In this document: positions 37,068 to 48,809 of the stretch, piece after piece
How positions within the stretch are numbered: the first letter of the stretch is position 1
How the letters are laid out: each line of letters opens with the position of its first letter
From: Letharia columbiana
Lineage: Eukaryota > Ascomycota > Lecanoromycetes > Lecanorales > Parmeliaceae
NCBI RefSeq assembly: GCF_014066305.1
Contig: NW_023501056.1
Coordinates: forward strand, 832,501 to 896,500
Length of the DNA: 64,000 nt
Direction: 5' to 3'
Position numbers and translations under genes: made by a program
The notes under the pieces: model-generated
What the model was told of the DNA's origin: nothing
The model's database searches: none
Seen by the model: only the letters and a program-made list of their open reading frames with translations

Positions 37068-40000
37068 TCAAACGGCTACCTTTGTCGTGATTTCCTCCAC
37101 GGTTAACCCCTTCCGTATCTTAAGCACGCTGTCCACAATGACAGCATCGATTCCCTCGTTCGCTTGCAGCTGTGCATGTGTTAGCATCTCTTCCAAGTCT
37201 GCCACTGGATACATGCTTGCCTTTACGTTCTGTGGATCATTATTTAAACCGCCATAGCTCACACAAACAAGCCCAGACTCCTTAACTACCTTGACCAATC
37301 GTGGAGCAATGACCAAAGGCTCCGCCGCCGATACCACTCCAAGGAGGTTCCATCGCGAAGCGAAACGGATGGCCTCTTGCAGACTACTGGCCCGGATGTC
37401 ACCGACGGGATTGGTGCCGGCTTCAGTGAGGAAAAGGATGGGTATCGATGGCTGCTTGAAGGATAGCAGGAGGCAAATGTCTGGGTTGAAGCTCGAGAAA
37501 ATGACATTTCGCTTCTTGCCCAGGTCGTATACTTTGGTGAGCACTTCGTCGACGAAAGAGTTGAGCTCGACGGCGTAGGTGTCCATCTCTTGCTCTTCGC
37601 TTTCGTGCAGCATGGGGTACTTCATCTCGATGTTAAACCCGATGTGCTCAGGTAGCTTGATGAACATCTCTTCCAGCGTGGTGAAGGGAGCTTGGATGAA
37701 GTTGCCACGGCTGTTCGCTTTGAAGCCTTTCTCCTTGAAATCTCGGGTATTTTTCATGCGCTCGCTCATATCTGACGTCGAGTCTTTCGTCAAGTCGCCG
37801 AGTGACATTGAACGGTGTTTTCGTGGGTCGGAACCGTTGATGGCTTGGGCTGCCGCTGAAACAGGTGATGAAGGTCGGGATGGGCGAGGGGTACGACGGT
37901 CGTCATTGACATGAAGAAATTGCTCAAGCGTCAAGGTGTGCACCGGAGCATCGATGCCGGTTTCGCTGACAAGAAAATCGTGGTAAATGACTGGGACATG
38001 GTCTTTCGTCAATTGGACGTCAAACTCGATGTATTGAGCTCCGAGGTTGGCAGCTGCGATGAACGACTGGATGGTATTCTCGCCGAGCTGCAGAGAATTT
38101 CTTGCAGCTGTGTTCTTGCCCAAGCCTCGATGGCCGATGACCATGGTTGAAGCCATACTCTTCCAATAGGTCAAGTCCTCGGCAATAGTCATGTTAGGAT
38201 GCGTGAAAGGTGTGATGATTAGGAAGTTGAAGTTGACGGAGCCGATGACTTCAAGGGTGCTTGCTGCCATAATGGGAACAGCGAGATCTCCTTGTAAAGT
38301 GATGCGTTTGGAGCCAACGCTAGGCTTGATGCTTGAAAGCATTGCGACACCGCGGCCTACTCTTTGATCGTTGGATCCTGCATAGGTTGGCACTATGTCG
38401 AAGAGCAGTCTCACTTTTGTAGCATCGAGCGCGGTGAAAACGATAGGATCAGTACTAATGTTGTCTTGCACAGGCAGGTCAATGATCGAAGGCTCTCCGG
38501 TTGCTTCGCTAGCGGACACGACGACGGATAGCGCAGTGTCGAGTTGAGTGGAGTGAGCGTCGGCGAGTGGGATTCGATCTAGGTTCACAGCTTCGACAAC
38601 CTTCCGAGTGTCCATAGTACCAAGACTAACAAGGATCATTGTTTCTCTTGTCAGATAGCGATGCCCGTAGGTTTTGACAGGCTCACTCCTGCGCAAGGTC
38701 CCATTGCCGTTGCCATTAGTCGTTGCATTCGACGTCCTCTCTGCGAGTGACTTGTTTGGTGCGATAGCATTCAGAGGAATGACGGCGAGCGGATCCAACT
38801 CGGATGATGAAGGCAGGGCCGTCACGTCTGCTAAGACCACTGCAATAGCCATATGACCTCTCAGCGCTGCGTGCTCTTTCGCTGTCCAGCCAGAGGTATC
38901 TAACCTCTCCAAATCCGCTTTGGCCGCAACTAACATCTTGACAAAGTCAATATGACCGTCAACGCAGGCGACAAATAAGGGGGTCCAGCCAAACGAGTTC
39001 TCAGCAACCTCTATGTCGGCCTTCTGACCTTCGTGGTCCTCAAGTAAGATCCTTGCGCATTCCGTATGACCAAAGCGAGCGGCGACATGCAAAGCTGTTT
39101 CGCCTTGGTCATCTCGATAGTCGAGATCCACCCCGGCTTCCACAAGCAGCTTCACAATAACGACAAAGTCCGCCTTCACAGCCAAAGCAAGGACTTCTCC
39201 TGACTTCGCCATATGTTTCTGTACCGCTGCCTTTCGAACATTGGCGTCCTTCCAGTCTACGGTCTCAAGCAGTGTTCTTGTGGTTTGAGAGTGACCACCA
39301 ATGACACTTAAGTGCAACGGCGAATATCCATCGGCGTCCTGCAACAAAGGCGCATCAATACCGTGGCTAACTTCGCATTGTCCCCAGGCCTGGATGCGGG
39401 AGACTATGATCTGACAGATGGCGACACATCCATATTGTGCAGCGTAGTGCAGCGGCATTCTCTCATACACATCTCTAGCCTCAATAGCAATCCGCTGCTG
39501 TGGACGTAGCTGATCCAGAAGGTATTCCAACAGCACGATAGCTTTGTCGTCCCTACTCAGCTGGCTGATACCATCGCGCTCCTTGGTCGAAAATGATAGA
39601 GGAAGTAGGACAGGCGGTGCGGCTGGCTTGATGTAATTCGTTGTGTCGATGTTTATAGCATCCGTAGTGGGCTCCCCATCTCCTGAACACTTGGAGCGTC
39701 CAATAGTGATGACTAGGCGGTGTATGCAGTTACGCTTGTTAATATCATCCCCCGCATCGAGTGTCTCGATCATCGACAGGAGCTGGTCAATGCATGCTTT
39801 CGCGCTGCAAGATATCGCTCTTTGCAGAATATTTAGAGTCAAGATGGGCGGGAGACCTCCATGAGGATGTTCTGCGTTCGGGCTTCTCTGTGACAACAAT
39901 CCGGTCATTCTGAGTGCATCATCTGTACGTATGGCTTGATCCACACTGTCCAGTATGCCTGCAGGAAGGGCCAACATTGCCTTGGACGTTGCCCGCCTCA

Positions 40001-40622
40001 AAGAGTGAGAAGAGTGGGTAGAGCTGTTATCGTCGCGGATCTTGATCTTTCCAAGCTTTTCGAGCCAGTCATTGATAGTCTTCGTCGTCTCCAGGAGATG
40101 GATGTTGGTTGCGAATTGCTTTAGGTCAACCTTAGAGTCCAGGTAGCGTCGCTGCGTTGCAGTCTGTCCAATCTTCTTGTCCAACTTCTTGGTGATCTTT
40201 ACAAATCCTTGTCTGTTGGTCTCCCCGTACCACTTCAACTTTTTCAGTTGTCCTCGTAGTTCCCGTAGGGCCCCCCAGAGATCGTCCTTCTCATCCTCGT
40301 CTATGCCATTCGCTGTGTCCAGTGACAGGCCGTAACGATCATGAAGTAGTTTGAGTCTCCTAATTGCATCTCCATACTTTTTGTTGTAGAATTTGTCCAC
40401 GTCCTCAAGGTTGCGGTCGAGCGAGTAGAAGAACTCTGTAGGGGGTCAGCATGTAGCCACCAAGTGCAATTCACAACTTGACTGACCAGCGGTGTCTGCG
40501 CCATCTCCATGCTTGACCCCTTCTCGCGTAGACTTGATGAGCTTCTTCAACGCCTTATATTGGATGTATGACGCGGACCATTCCGGAACCTGGTTTCCGG
40601 GAAGATTTCGACCAAACTTCAT
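37068..40622 (-). CDS. GDE1: Glycerophosphocholine phosphodiesterase Gde1 (SPX-ankyrin-GDPD)
   Basis: Hydrolyses glycerophosphodiesters such as glycerophosphocholine, with phosphate/inositol-polyphosphate sensing by SPX. Exons 40622-40487 and 40435-37068 give 1,167 residues. The SPX domain starts MKFGRNLPGNQVPEWSASYI and runs on through DRNLEDVDKFYNKKYGDAI. Ankyrin repeats cover about residues 365-560 (MPLHYAAQYG, SPLHLSVIGGH, TALHVAARFGH, TPLFVACVDGH). The C-terminal GDPD domain begins near residue 806 with VIGHRGLGKN and has GENTIQSF and YIEFDVQLTKDHVPVIYHD. Catalytic His-Arg, Glu-Asp and His are present, which favours Gde1 over the related regulator Pho81, whose GDPD part is degenerate. 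Phosphate-regulated expression is expected but no Pho4-type site was verified. Confidence 0.93.
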
Positions 40623-42315
40623 GGTGAGAGCTCAGACAGATACTGAAGTGTAGCGCTGACGGTAAGACAAGGAAGGATGTAGCGTAGAGAAAGGAATGGC
40701 ACTGAGAGAAAGTGTTAATGACAGAGGCGCAATCGGACCCGGTAGAAGGCGAACAAGGACAGAGCAGACGCGGCGGTTTTGAAAGCCATTGAGGCGGTGA
40801 ATGGTATCATACAGGTAATCCAAACATATCAAAGGAATTTGTGTTGAACGGAGGGAGCTTTCAGTGACAGTGCCCTGCACTAGACACGTGTGAAATGTTT
40901 TATTGGTCGTGCGTGCCTCGAGTGAGGAATCTGGTTGGTTGATAGGATTGTGGGGATCAGGACAAGGGCAAGACAAGGTTCGGAAGGGACGTTGTGGATA
41001 TGCAGGCATCCATTTTAGGTACATAAAGTAGGTAAGAGTAACAGCATTCGAAGCAAAACAGCAAGATCCTGTAAGGTAGTTTTTTGATGATATTATTACT
41101 ATATTTTACGCCGTTGAAAGGTCTTGAAGCAGAGAATACCTTAGAAGACGGCAGCAGCAATTCGGAAAAGCAAAACCGCAATTTCTTTACCTTATCTCCG
41201 CAATCTCCTTAGCGCGACCCCCAGTCCTGCAAGGAACCGCAATTGCAAGAAATCTTCCTCTATTCCTAAAGTACATCTATCTATCTACTGCCTTTTCCCA
41301 CGCCCTCCAAGGCATAAGATGCCCGGACAGACACCTTGAGCTTGCTCCTCGGAGGCTGACTCGCAGACGACTGCTGACCGTACCCGTTGTGGCAAGTAGA
41401 TGGGAGTGTTGTTGGGGGTATTTAGTCCGTGTTAGGTTCGATTCCTAATGGCGCTGGTACAATATTAATGGTGTTGCGGTCCTTTTTATTTTCTGGGAGC
41501 CGGCTCAACTATGGAGCTCTGCACCGGGTTATGCTGGACGCCAAGATCTCGGATAACGCCCCGCCGCCTGCAGCAGGGTTGCCGAGGCAATGCGCTTAGA
41601 TCTGCTTCGGAATCGCCGCGCCTGAACTGAGCTTACCTAGTTTGGAGCCCACTGCCTTTACAAGGCCCAATAGAGGTCCCTAAAGCTCAACTCATGCGCT
41701 CCCAGGAAAAAGCTCTAGGGCCCCCTGCAATCGGGTGGCTTTCCGAAAGTCGGGTTAAGGCTCCACTAACGCTGGCTAGGAATTACGGTGTAGACCTCCG
41801 TACAGGACACCGTTCTCGAGAGAAATGTTCGAAGTAGGACTGCAGAGCGAGGCAGCGTGAGAAGAGCTTTCGTTTCTATGTAACGGGCTGTAAGGTACAC
41901 GAATCGTAGGCAATCTCATTGGCACTTGTGGCATGACACATCAATACTTGTTGCAGCTATGCACGAGGTTGATAGAAGAGACCCAGGCAAAAATCCAACT
42001 TGTAAGAACTCCCATAGCTCGCCGCTCTTTGATCTTCGAAACAGCGGAGAATACTGTGCTATGGTGCTTTTGTAGGTCTTTGAAAGAACCGAGTGTGGGG
42101 ACTCTATGATTGCCCTCAACATGTCTTGTAGTCTGGATGCAAAGAAAATGCAGATGCATAATCCACCGGCTAACGTCCGTATGTCACAATGGCAAGACGC
42201 TGGAAACCAAGGGTAAATTGATCTTGATTCCTCTTGTACAATCAATCGACCGGCTAAATTCTACTCGGTTCCCAGAAGATAGAAGCCGACAGCTTGTTGG
42301 GAGGCAAAAACCTAC
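40623..42315. other. Intergenic 1.7 kb between GDE1 and 2EXR-like gene
   Basis: GDE1 promoter side and the 3' flank of the 2EXR-like gene. No gene supported. A B-box-like sequence (ggttcgattcc) near 41433 was examined as a tRNA and rejected. Confidence 0.45.
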
Positions 42316-42942
42316 TCAGTCGGGCCCTGCGGCGGGATATCGGCAATCTTCCGCTGGGTACAACCTCCATTGTTCCGGCCCCCATACCTCTCCATCATAT
42401 ATTATGACCAACGACGTGAGTCTCTGAGCTACGATGGTGACTCTCCGATCCCAATCCCGGATCCAAGATCTTACGAAATGCAGCCGTTTCAGCCCCGGCA
42501 GCAGCGAGAGCTGTTCACCGAAGAGATACCAGCACGCGAAGAAACTGAGATCGGTGATGTTGCCGGCATTGGTTGGCCCAATGGCATCGGCAAAACTCTC
42601 GATCACCTCGCAATACGTGAAATCATACCATGATTCCCCAGGGCGGAAGGTGTTCTCGCGGTAGTAGATGGGAGTCACCTCTAGGTAAAGTTGCCGGCAT
42701 GTGAAGCCGACTGCGAGCCTCGAGCTCGGGAGTGGTCCGTCGTCCGTCCGGTGTATCTCCATCGAATTCGCAGATCGGAAGTTGCTCTCCGGCAGTCCGT
42801 CCTGGCGCATACGATCGTGGAGAACCACATCCCCGTCCTTGACAACCACATACCTCCATATCTGATCGCGAATCTCGGGAGGAAGTTTGAGTAGGGGAGA
42901 GAGCTCCTGGACGGGCAAAGAGATCCTGCTGGTTCCAGGCAT
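42316..42942 (-). CDS. 2EXR/F-box-like fungal protein
   Basis: Single exon, 208 residues. After a short start it reads LLKLPPEIRDQIWRYVVV, the typical opening of the 2EXR/F-box-like domains that are numerous in filamentous ascomycetes. This is followed by a TCRQLYLEVTPIYYRENTF segment, also typical (family pattern CRQ...E..P..Y..N.F). The C-terminal half (SLLPGLKRLHFVRSW, then RLTSLVIIYDGE) looks like irregular leucine-rich packing. Role unknown; binding partners of this family are mostly uncharacterised. A hAT-like MITE sits about 245 bp upstream of the start. Confidence 0.8.
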   Translation of the reverse strand: MPGTSRISLPVQELSPLLKLPPEIRDQIWRYVVVKDGDVVLHDRMRQDGLPESNFRSANSMEIHRTDDGPLPSSRLAVGFTCRQLYLEVTPIYYRENTFRPGESWYDFTYCEVIESFADAIGPTNAGNITDLSFFACWYLFGEQLSLLPGLKRLHFVRSWIRDWDRRVTIVAQRLTSLVIIYDGEVWGPEQWRLYPAEDCRYPAAGPD

Positions 42943-43179
42943 GGTGTGTGGTCGATGGGACTTCCAAGAAAGCGTCTGGGAATGTAGACAAGGGAGAACG
43001 AAGTAGCAGGAAACCCTTGCCAGAAGTGTTGACGAGGTGCGGCAGACGTGTCAACACAAGCCTAGCGAGAGTGTTGAACACAGCCTCGATTCAAAGATCA
43101 CAGCAACAACCTCAGAGCTGGCGAAGTATGTAGGGGCGAAATCATAGTACACTGGTATGGCATGCGAGACACATAAGGT

Positions 43180-43574
43180 ACCAAGTCTAGGGATGCGTAA
43201 TGACTGACATTTGACCCCTATGACAGTCATGTGACGGTCATACGGTGATAGGCCGTCTGACCTGACAAATAACAGCGCTAACCGTATACCGTAGGTGTCT
43301 AACCGTAAAGATTGTAATATAAGGCTAACTAAAGATAGGCATAGTAGATAGAAGCTTGGCGTTATCTATTCTTAGCTCAATAAGATACCACTAGTGATAC
43401 TCAGTTTCAGCCCTGAATATCTCTGAATTCCACCATACCCTTCGAATCCCACGCTTCACCTTACTACAAGCTCTTTGCAGTGCGGTCATTTGAATACATA
43501 CAACTGTCAAATGACCGAGAAGGTCTGACCTGACGTCACGTGTCATATGACAAATCCACATCCCTAACCAAGTC
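43180..43574. mobile_element. hAT-like non-autonomous MITE (379 bp) with 8-bp target-site duplication
   Basis: The element spans 43188-43566. It begins TAGGGATGCG and ends with the complement of TAGGGATGTG, giving terminal inverted repeats of about 10 bp with one mismatch. It is flanked by exact direct repeats ACCAAGTC at 43180-43187 and 43567-43574. An 8-bp duplication with short TIRs is the hallmark of the hAT superfamily. Subterminal regions are packed with TGAC/GTCA motifs, including an inverted pair (CGGTCATTTGA at 43483-43493 and its complement at 43507-43517) able to form a hairpin. There is no coding capacity, so it must have been moved in trans. The intact TSD and TIRs suggest a fairly recent insertion. 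Confidence 0.85.
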
Positions 43575-44417
43575 CGATATCCTGAACCCTCGTGGCAACT
43601 ATCAAAGTATCCGCCAATCCCTCTCCTCACACCTTGTTCATATCAGCGAGTATATTCTTCAGCCCCTTCGTGCAGGAGTTAGCTGCATATGCAGTGGGGC
43701 TGGCAAGGTTTGTCTCCTTGTAGAACAGAACCTCCTGGACAAGGAGAGGGACCCAGCAGACGATGGGTCACTAGATCTGTCCCGCTCCATATTTGCTCGG
43801 AGCTTGGAAAACTCGCGCATTGACTATGGGTGGGATTGTGGCAAACATGAATACTTCCAATCAATAGATCTCTCAAGGTTTCAACCTTTTGTGTTGTGTC
43901 TCCACCGGAACCTTCCGATCCCCATCTGGAAATGCTACACATTTGAGAGTAATAGAATTTGCATAATAAAGTATTGGATTGAGATGCTAAACTACTGGCG
44001 TCGATCTTGATACAGTCTGAGCGATGTACGAGTGATCCTCTCCATCTGCTTTCATAACAGTATTGCACCATGTCTTACCTCTCTCTGCCTGCTCGTTCGG
44101 TATTTGAACACCGAAAGAACACCACACGTGTGGAAGACCTGCCGACTTAAGCATGCAGGACGAATAGAATGGTATTGAAAAAATGCCCGCCAGGCAGCGA
44201 GTGCAAGGCAAGGCGGAAAGAAGAAGCCCCTCGAATCCAAACCGTCCACAAAAGTCCTCGAGCACCAATAGATACCGACCAGGCAGGTTTCACGAGGCCG
44301 AAAAGAAGGAATGACGTAGTAAGAAGTGCTCGATGGGTGGATAAGCCGATGCGAAAATACGCGACGAGACAGATCTGAGAATGCTGTGTCCTGAATTCCT
44401 CCGCGCATTGGCGTGTA
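43575..44417. other. Intergenic
   Basis: From the MITE to the stop of the 1,424-residue gene. Plus- and minus-strand frames present here overlap each other and lack recognisable content. Confidence 0.45.
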
Positions 44418-47400
44418 TCAAGCGGCACTCCGAGTGTTGGCGCGTTGGTGAGACGCAATGGTCTTGAGTTCTTGTTCACGTAGATCCTCGAAGAAGTCCT
44501 CGACAGCCCCATGATGCCAAGCGTTGTTGGTGTCCCCACGCTGGTTATCATAGTCGGCCAGGGTAAGACCCATGTAATCGAACGCTGGATGCGTAGAATG
44601 CTGATCTTTTGGGGCGTTCGTAGTCTTGGGTGGAGGCGAGTCTCTACCACCGTCGTATCCAAAATTCACTGAATTGTGATATGTCGTTGAGGCAGTGTAA
44701 GCGCTAGGACCATGGTTCTGATGGCTTGAAGTCTCAGCGGTATGCTGCCTATCGCTGTACAAAGCCTCTGACGGTAGACGCACTTGAGGAAGGGGTTGGA
44801 TGCCCTGTTCACGATACAATGACGATGTGTGAGCCTTCCCAGCGCCGTCAAATTGAGGGAGATAGCCATGCGCTTGGTATGTGGCGGAAGCCAAAGATGA
44901 CTGAGCTTTGCCGACGGCAAGATCTGGGTTCGTTCTAGCAAGTGAAGCAGAGCTTGAAGGGTGAATTGTTGCATAAAGACCGTTGCCGATGCCACCGGCA
45001 TTGCCACCATCGTTGGAAGCATTGTTTCCCTTGTTTTCAGACAGCTGTTCCACCCCTTTCGCTTGAGCCCGCTTATTCCCGTTCATTTTGTCTGCCAGCG
45101 TTGAGCTTATCTGGCTGAGGATGCTCATAGGTTGGGCAGACGAGTAGCGGGGACTCTTGAGCATCTTGCGGAGGAACTGGTGGGAGTCGCTACTCCCAAC
45201 GCTACGGTACAGGTCAGCCAGGCTTCATTTGATGCAAGCTGAGTCACATAACCTACCTTGGGACGTTAACAGCATTGACTTCACAAGAGTCCAGGGCATT
45301 ATGCGCATTGAAGCCCGTAGAAAAGGGATAGTTGCCGTTGACACGCGGGATTGGTGCTCGGATGGTGCTCGCGCTAGGAATGTTCACCTTCGCCGTCTTG
45401 GGAACGCCATGCTCCTTCGTCCTCGCTTGCGTTTGCAGCGATTGAAATCGAATTGAACTGCTAGGAGTCGTGGGTGTGGTACCTTCTTCGGGGCCCCACG
45501 GACTCTTTGACTCGGTCACTGGCTCCGACGAATCCGAGTTTTGACGGTGGCCTTTTGCGGCATCGATATCGTGATTGTCGGCATCAGCTTGCTTGTTCTT
45601 GAAAGTATTGTACGCTTTCATATCGTCCAAGTACTTCTGGGTTACCTCATCCAGTGGAGTGTGGTACCATATGCTATTCAACTCCTCTTCTGTTGGTTTC
45701 CGGCTTGAACCAGGGAACAGGGTAGAATCCCAAGCATAGGCTGGCATAGGAGATCCAGTACGTGTATCATCATTGCCCGGCGGGTTTGGACCCATGTAAA
45801 CCTTGCGAGGCGCGGTGTTCATCTGAATAGTTCCAGCCCCTTTGTAGGATGAACGGATACTTCCTGCTACTGGAGTCTCCGGGTAGTCTTCAATGTAAGC
45901 CTGACGTGGATTGTGAACTGTCTCGAAATTCTGAGCTATGGTGGTTCTATGTCCAGTGGATAGATGTGGCTTTGATGCTTGCGCAGTAGAATGGATGTTG
46001 CTCGCTTCGAATGGCCGCTGAATGCGCTTATGCTCAGGCGTACGGGGAAATCCTTGTGGTAGCGAGGGCGCTTCGGGAACCTTCACCTCGTCGCCAGGCT
46101 TGAGCTGAACGTTCCAGGCAGATCCTGTGTGCTGAATGTTAAGCTCGCTTGTGCTCATTTCCTCGAGCGCGCTCGAGTCAAAGCTATGCCTCAGTTCCTC
46201 ACGCTTCGAGCTTGCAGTTGGTGAATAACTCCGATAAGCCGGTTTTCTTGGGATCTTGGAATGAGCTTTAGGTGCTGCGATATCAGACTGTATCAGTCTC
46301 TTGTTGCCGTCACGGTCGTAGGCAAAATCGCGGAAAGATACGGATGGTAATTGGCCTTTGAATGCAAAGTATGAACGGGATACGTCTATGACATCTTTCA
46401 TGCTGTCAGTCGTAGCAGGATCCCAACCAAAAATGCGGGGCGAGTTGCGCGCATGCTCGCATCCCGGCCCTGGAATATTGTTGGCTCCTTGACGACGGTA
46501 GTTGAAGGCACTGTCATTCCAATTCCATGGGCGAGGGTTGCCGACATGATCTGGGACTTCGGAAGGCAAAGGGATAGGGTCACGATCGCAGATGGCCCAC
46601 CAGAGGTCCTGTTCAGCGTCGTAGGCGGGGTCTTTGCTTTGACCACCAGCGCATCCATACAGCCTCGCCTGCTCGCGAACCCGACGAACGGCCTCTTGAA
46701 ACTCGGCAACGGTGGTGCAATAGGTCCTACTGTCTTTGGTCCAATTGTACAGATACCTAGCAGCGTACTCGATGTCTTCATAGTCTATGACACGCATTGC
46801 GGGGTCTGACGGGTCCAACACACTGGAGGACGACGACTCCTCGATTTGCGATACCGTTCGAGTCTTCGGAAATGAGACGTTTTGATCAGAATGAATTGCC
46901 CAAGTAGAAGAGTTCGCATTGTTCTGGGTCTTGGGTGCTGGATCAATACCTCCAAATGCTGCTCGAATGCCAAACTGTTGGTGCTTGACCTGCTGGCTTT
47001 CAGTACGCTTGCCGAAAGTGGCAGAAGGTAGATTTGAAGTATTCCTTGGAACGAAAGCAGGCGCAGCAGGCGAAAGATGCTTGCTCATGGTGCCTCCTTT
47101 GGCCACTCGGTCATTTTGGACCGACTCGCGCAAGCTAGTGGGACCAGGAACGACTTGCGCAGCAGGTGTGACTGGCAGTCCAGTGGCAGCAGGCGTAATG
47201 ATTGGTATGCTGTGCTTTGGTTTCTCTTTACTGAGACGGATCCTATCAATCTCTTCCACTAGACGTCTCCGCTGTGCTATCAAAGAGGCTCGCTCCGCTG
47301 GCGTTATATCATAGTGGTATAAAGCAAGATACTTATCGAGGTTTGTGAGTTCGGTCTTCAAGCTTAGCTCGTCACCGTTCTGTGTCTGGTGTTGAAAAGG

Positions 47401-48809
47401 TACGTCACTCTTTGACATATCTGGCCGAGCAACATTGGTAGCGCTCGCCAGGGGTATCGACGGAGCTGAAGCCTGTGAGGGCTGAGGAGCAACATTGTAG
47501 TGAGAGTTGTTGAGATATCCTTGTAGATTGGCTTGGGGATAGTACTGCTGATCAACAGGTAGGTGAAAAGGCTGCAACGGCTCCATACTCGTGCTGATCC
47601 CGTTCCAAGATGCGCGATAGCTCATACCATTGTAAGAGACTAGTGTGCTACCGTCCGGAAACAACACCAGGGGTACCATAGGAGCTTGCGCTTGCATTGC
47701 TGGACCCATGAAAGATTGGTACCCGAATGGCAAATCGTTGAAGGGAATGGCTGTTTGCGTTGAGGTAGTCTGAGGTGCATGCTGAAGGCTCATACCACCG
47801 ACACTGCCGCCCTGGCTTTGCAAATAGTCACCTAACGTCATGGAAGATGTTGCTTGCGGGTTCTGAGTACGAATGTTTGATTGAGTCGAGCGGCTTTCCT
47901 TCTGAGAAGATCTTGCCGTTGCTGGACCGTCTCGAAGAAGACCGTTGAGCGAGCCAAAATCTAGCATCGGTGGCGGCGAGGAGGGACCAGCTGGAACGAT
48001 GCGACCTCCCGCTGTCACTCGATGGTGTGGAGGAGAAGCGTGTGCCTTCAAGAATCGCGCAAAACCATCGTGTCGCTGTAAAATAGAGTTCTCTGGAGGA
48101 GCATGTGGTTGACGAAATGGCTGATGCATGTACTTTGATTTCCCTGCAGGGTAAACGGTGTGGCTGTGAGTTTCTGCGATACCAGAAGAGATGTTGGAGA
48201 CGTCAGACAGGCCCCTAGAGCGTGTTGGTAGTCGACGTGACGTTGCAGCTCCCATATACTGGAAGATGTTCTCTGGAATTAGGATTTAGCTCATCTCATG
48301 GAAGCCTGGAAAGCTGGAACATCATAGCACTCACCTGCGATTGCCTCCGGTTTAACGCGCAACATAACTGGCACCGCGGGCTGTGTCTCTTTCAACCTCA
48401 GCAGAGTCGCAATGTCGTACACCTTCTTCGCTGGCTGACAGCCTTTTTGACGAGAGGCATGGTCGTCTGTTTTAGCAAGAGATTGTTTTGCTTGGCTGGC
48501 ACAAGGTGGAGCCCCGTCGACATGAGCGCGTTGCAGCTCGGTTGCATCGTTTGAGGGTTGATCGTGCTGAGACTGTTCTTGGACCCAATCAACGATGGTA
48601 GATCTGACAGGAGGGAGGGTCTCGGAAGACGGGCGGTCGTTTGCTAAAGGTAGGGTCATGTTTCTTATGGCGTCGAGGTCAAGGTAGCTGGTCTCGCTGA
48701 GTTCAGGGTTCGCGTTGATCAGGGAGAATGCATCTGTTCCTGGGCTAGAATCAACACTCTGCATACGGGGTGGGGAAGGGACATTTGTCCAGCCCCCTGA
48801 GGACTGCAT
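44418..48809 (-). CDS. Large unrecognised fungal protein, mostly disordered
   Basis: Three exons in reading order: 48809-48335, 48272-45257 and 45201-44418, giving 1,424 residues; all junctions are GT...AG and keep frame. It is rich in Ser, Pro, Gln and Thr. Recognisable folded-looking parts are a leucine-rich segment ending exon 1 (VYDIATLLRLKETQPAVPVM), a charged helix near residue 470 (AERASLIAQRRRLVEEIDRI), and a central block at about 650-820 (DIEYAARYLYNWTKDSRTY, EFQEAVRRVREQARLYG, EQDLWWAICDRDPIPLPS, RSYFAFKGQLPSVSFRDF). The C-terminus has SILSQISSTLADKMNG and GAVEDFFEDLREQELK. No signal peptide or membrane helix. Function unknown; the composition fits a regulatory or scaffold protein. 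Confidence 0.75.

Noticed and set aside
41395..41460. Possible tRNA gene (B-box-like ggttcgattcc with a 5-bp T stem)
   Set aside because: The following seven bases have no complementary acceptor strand 60-75 nt upstream, and no D-arm or A-box is recognisable.
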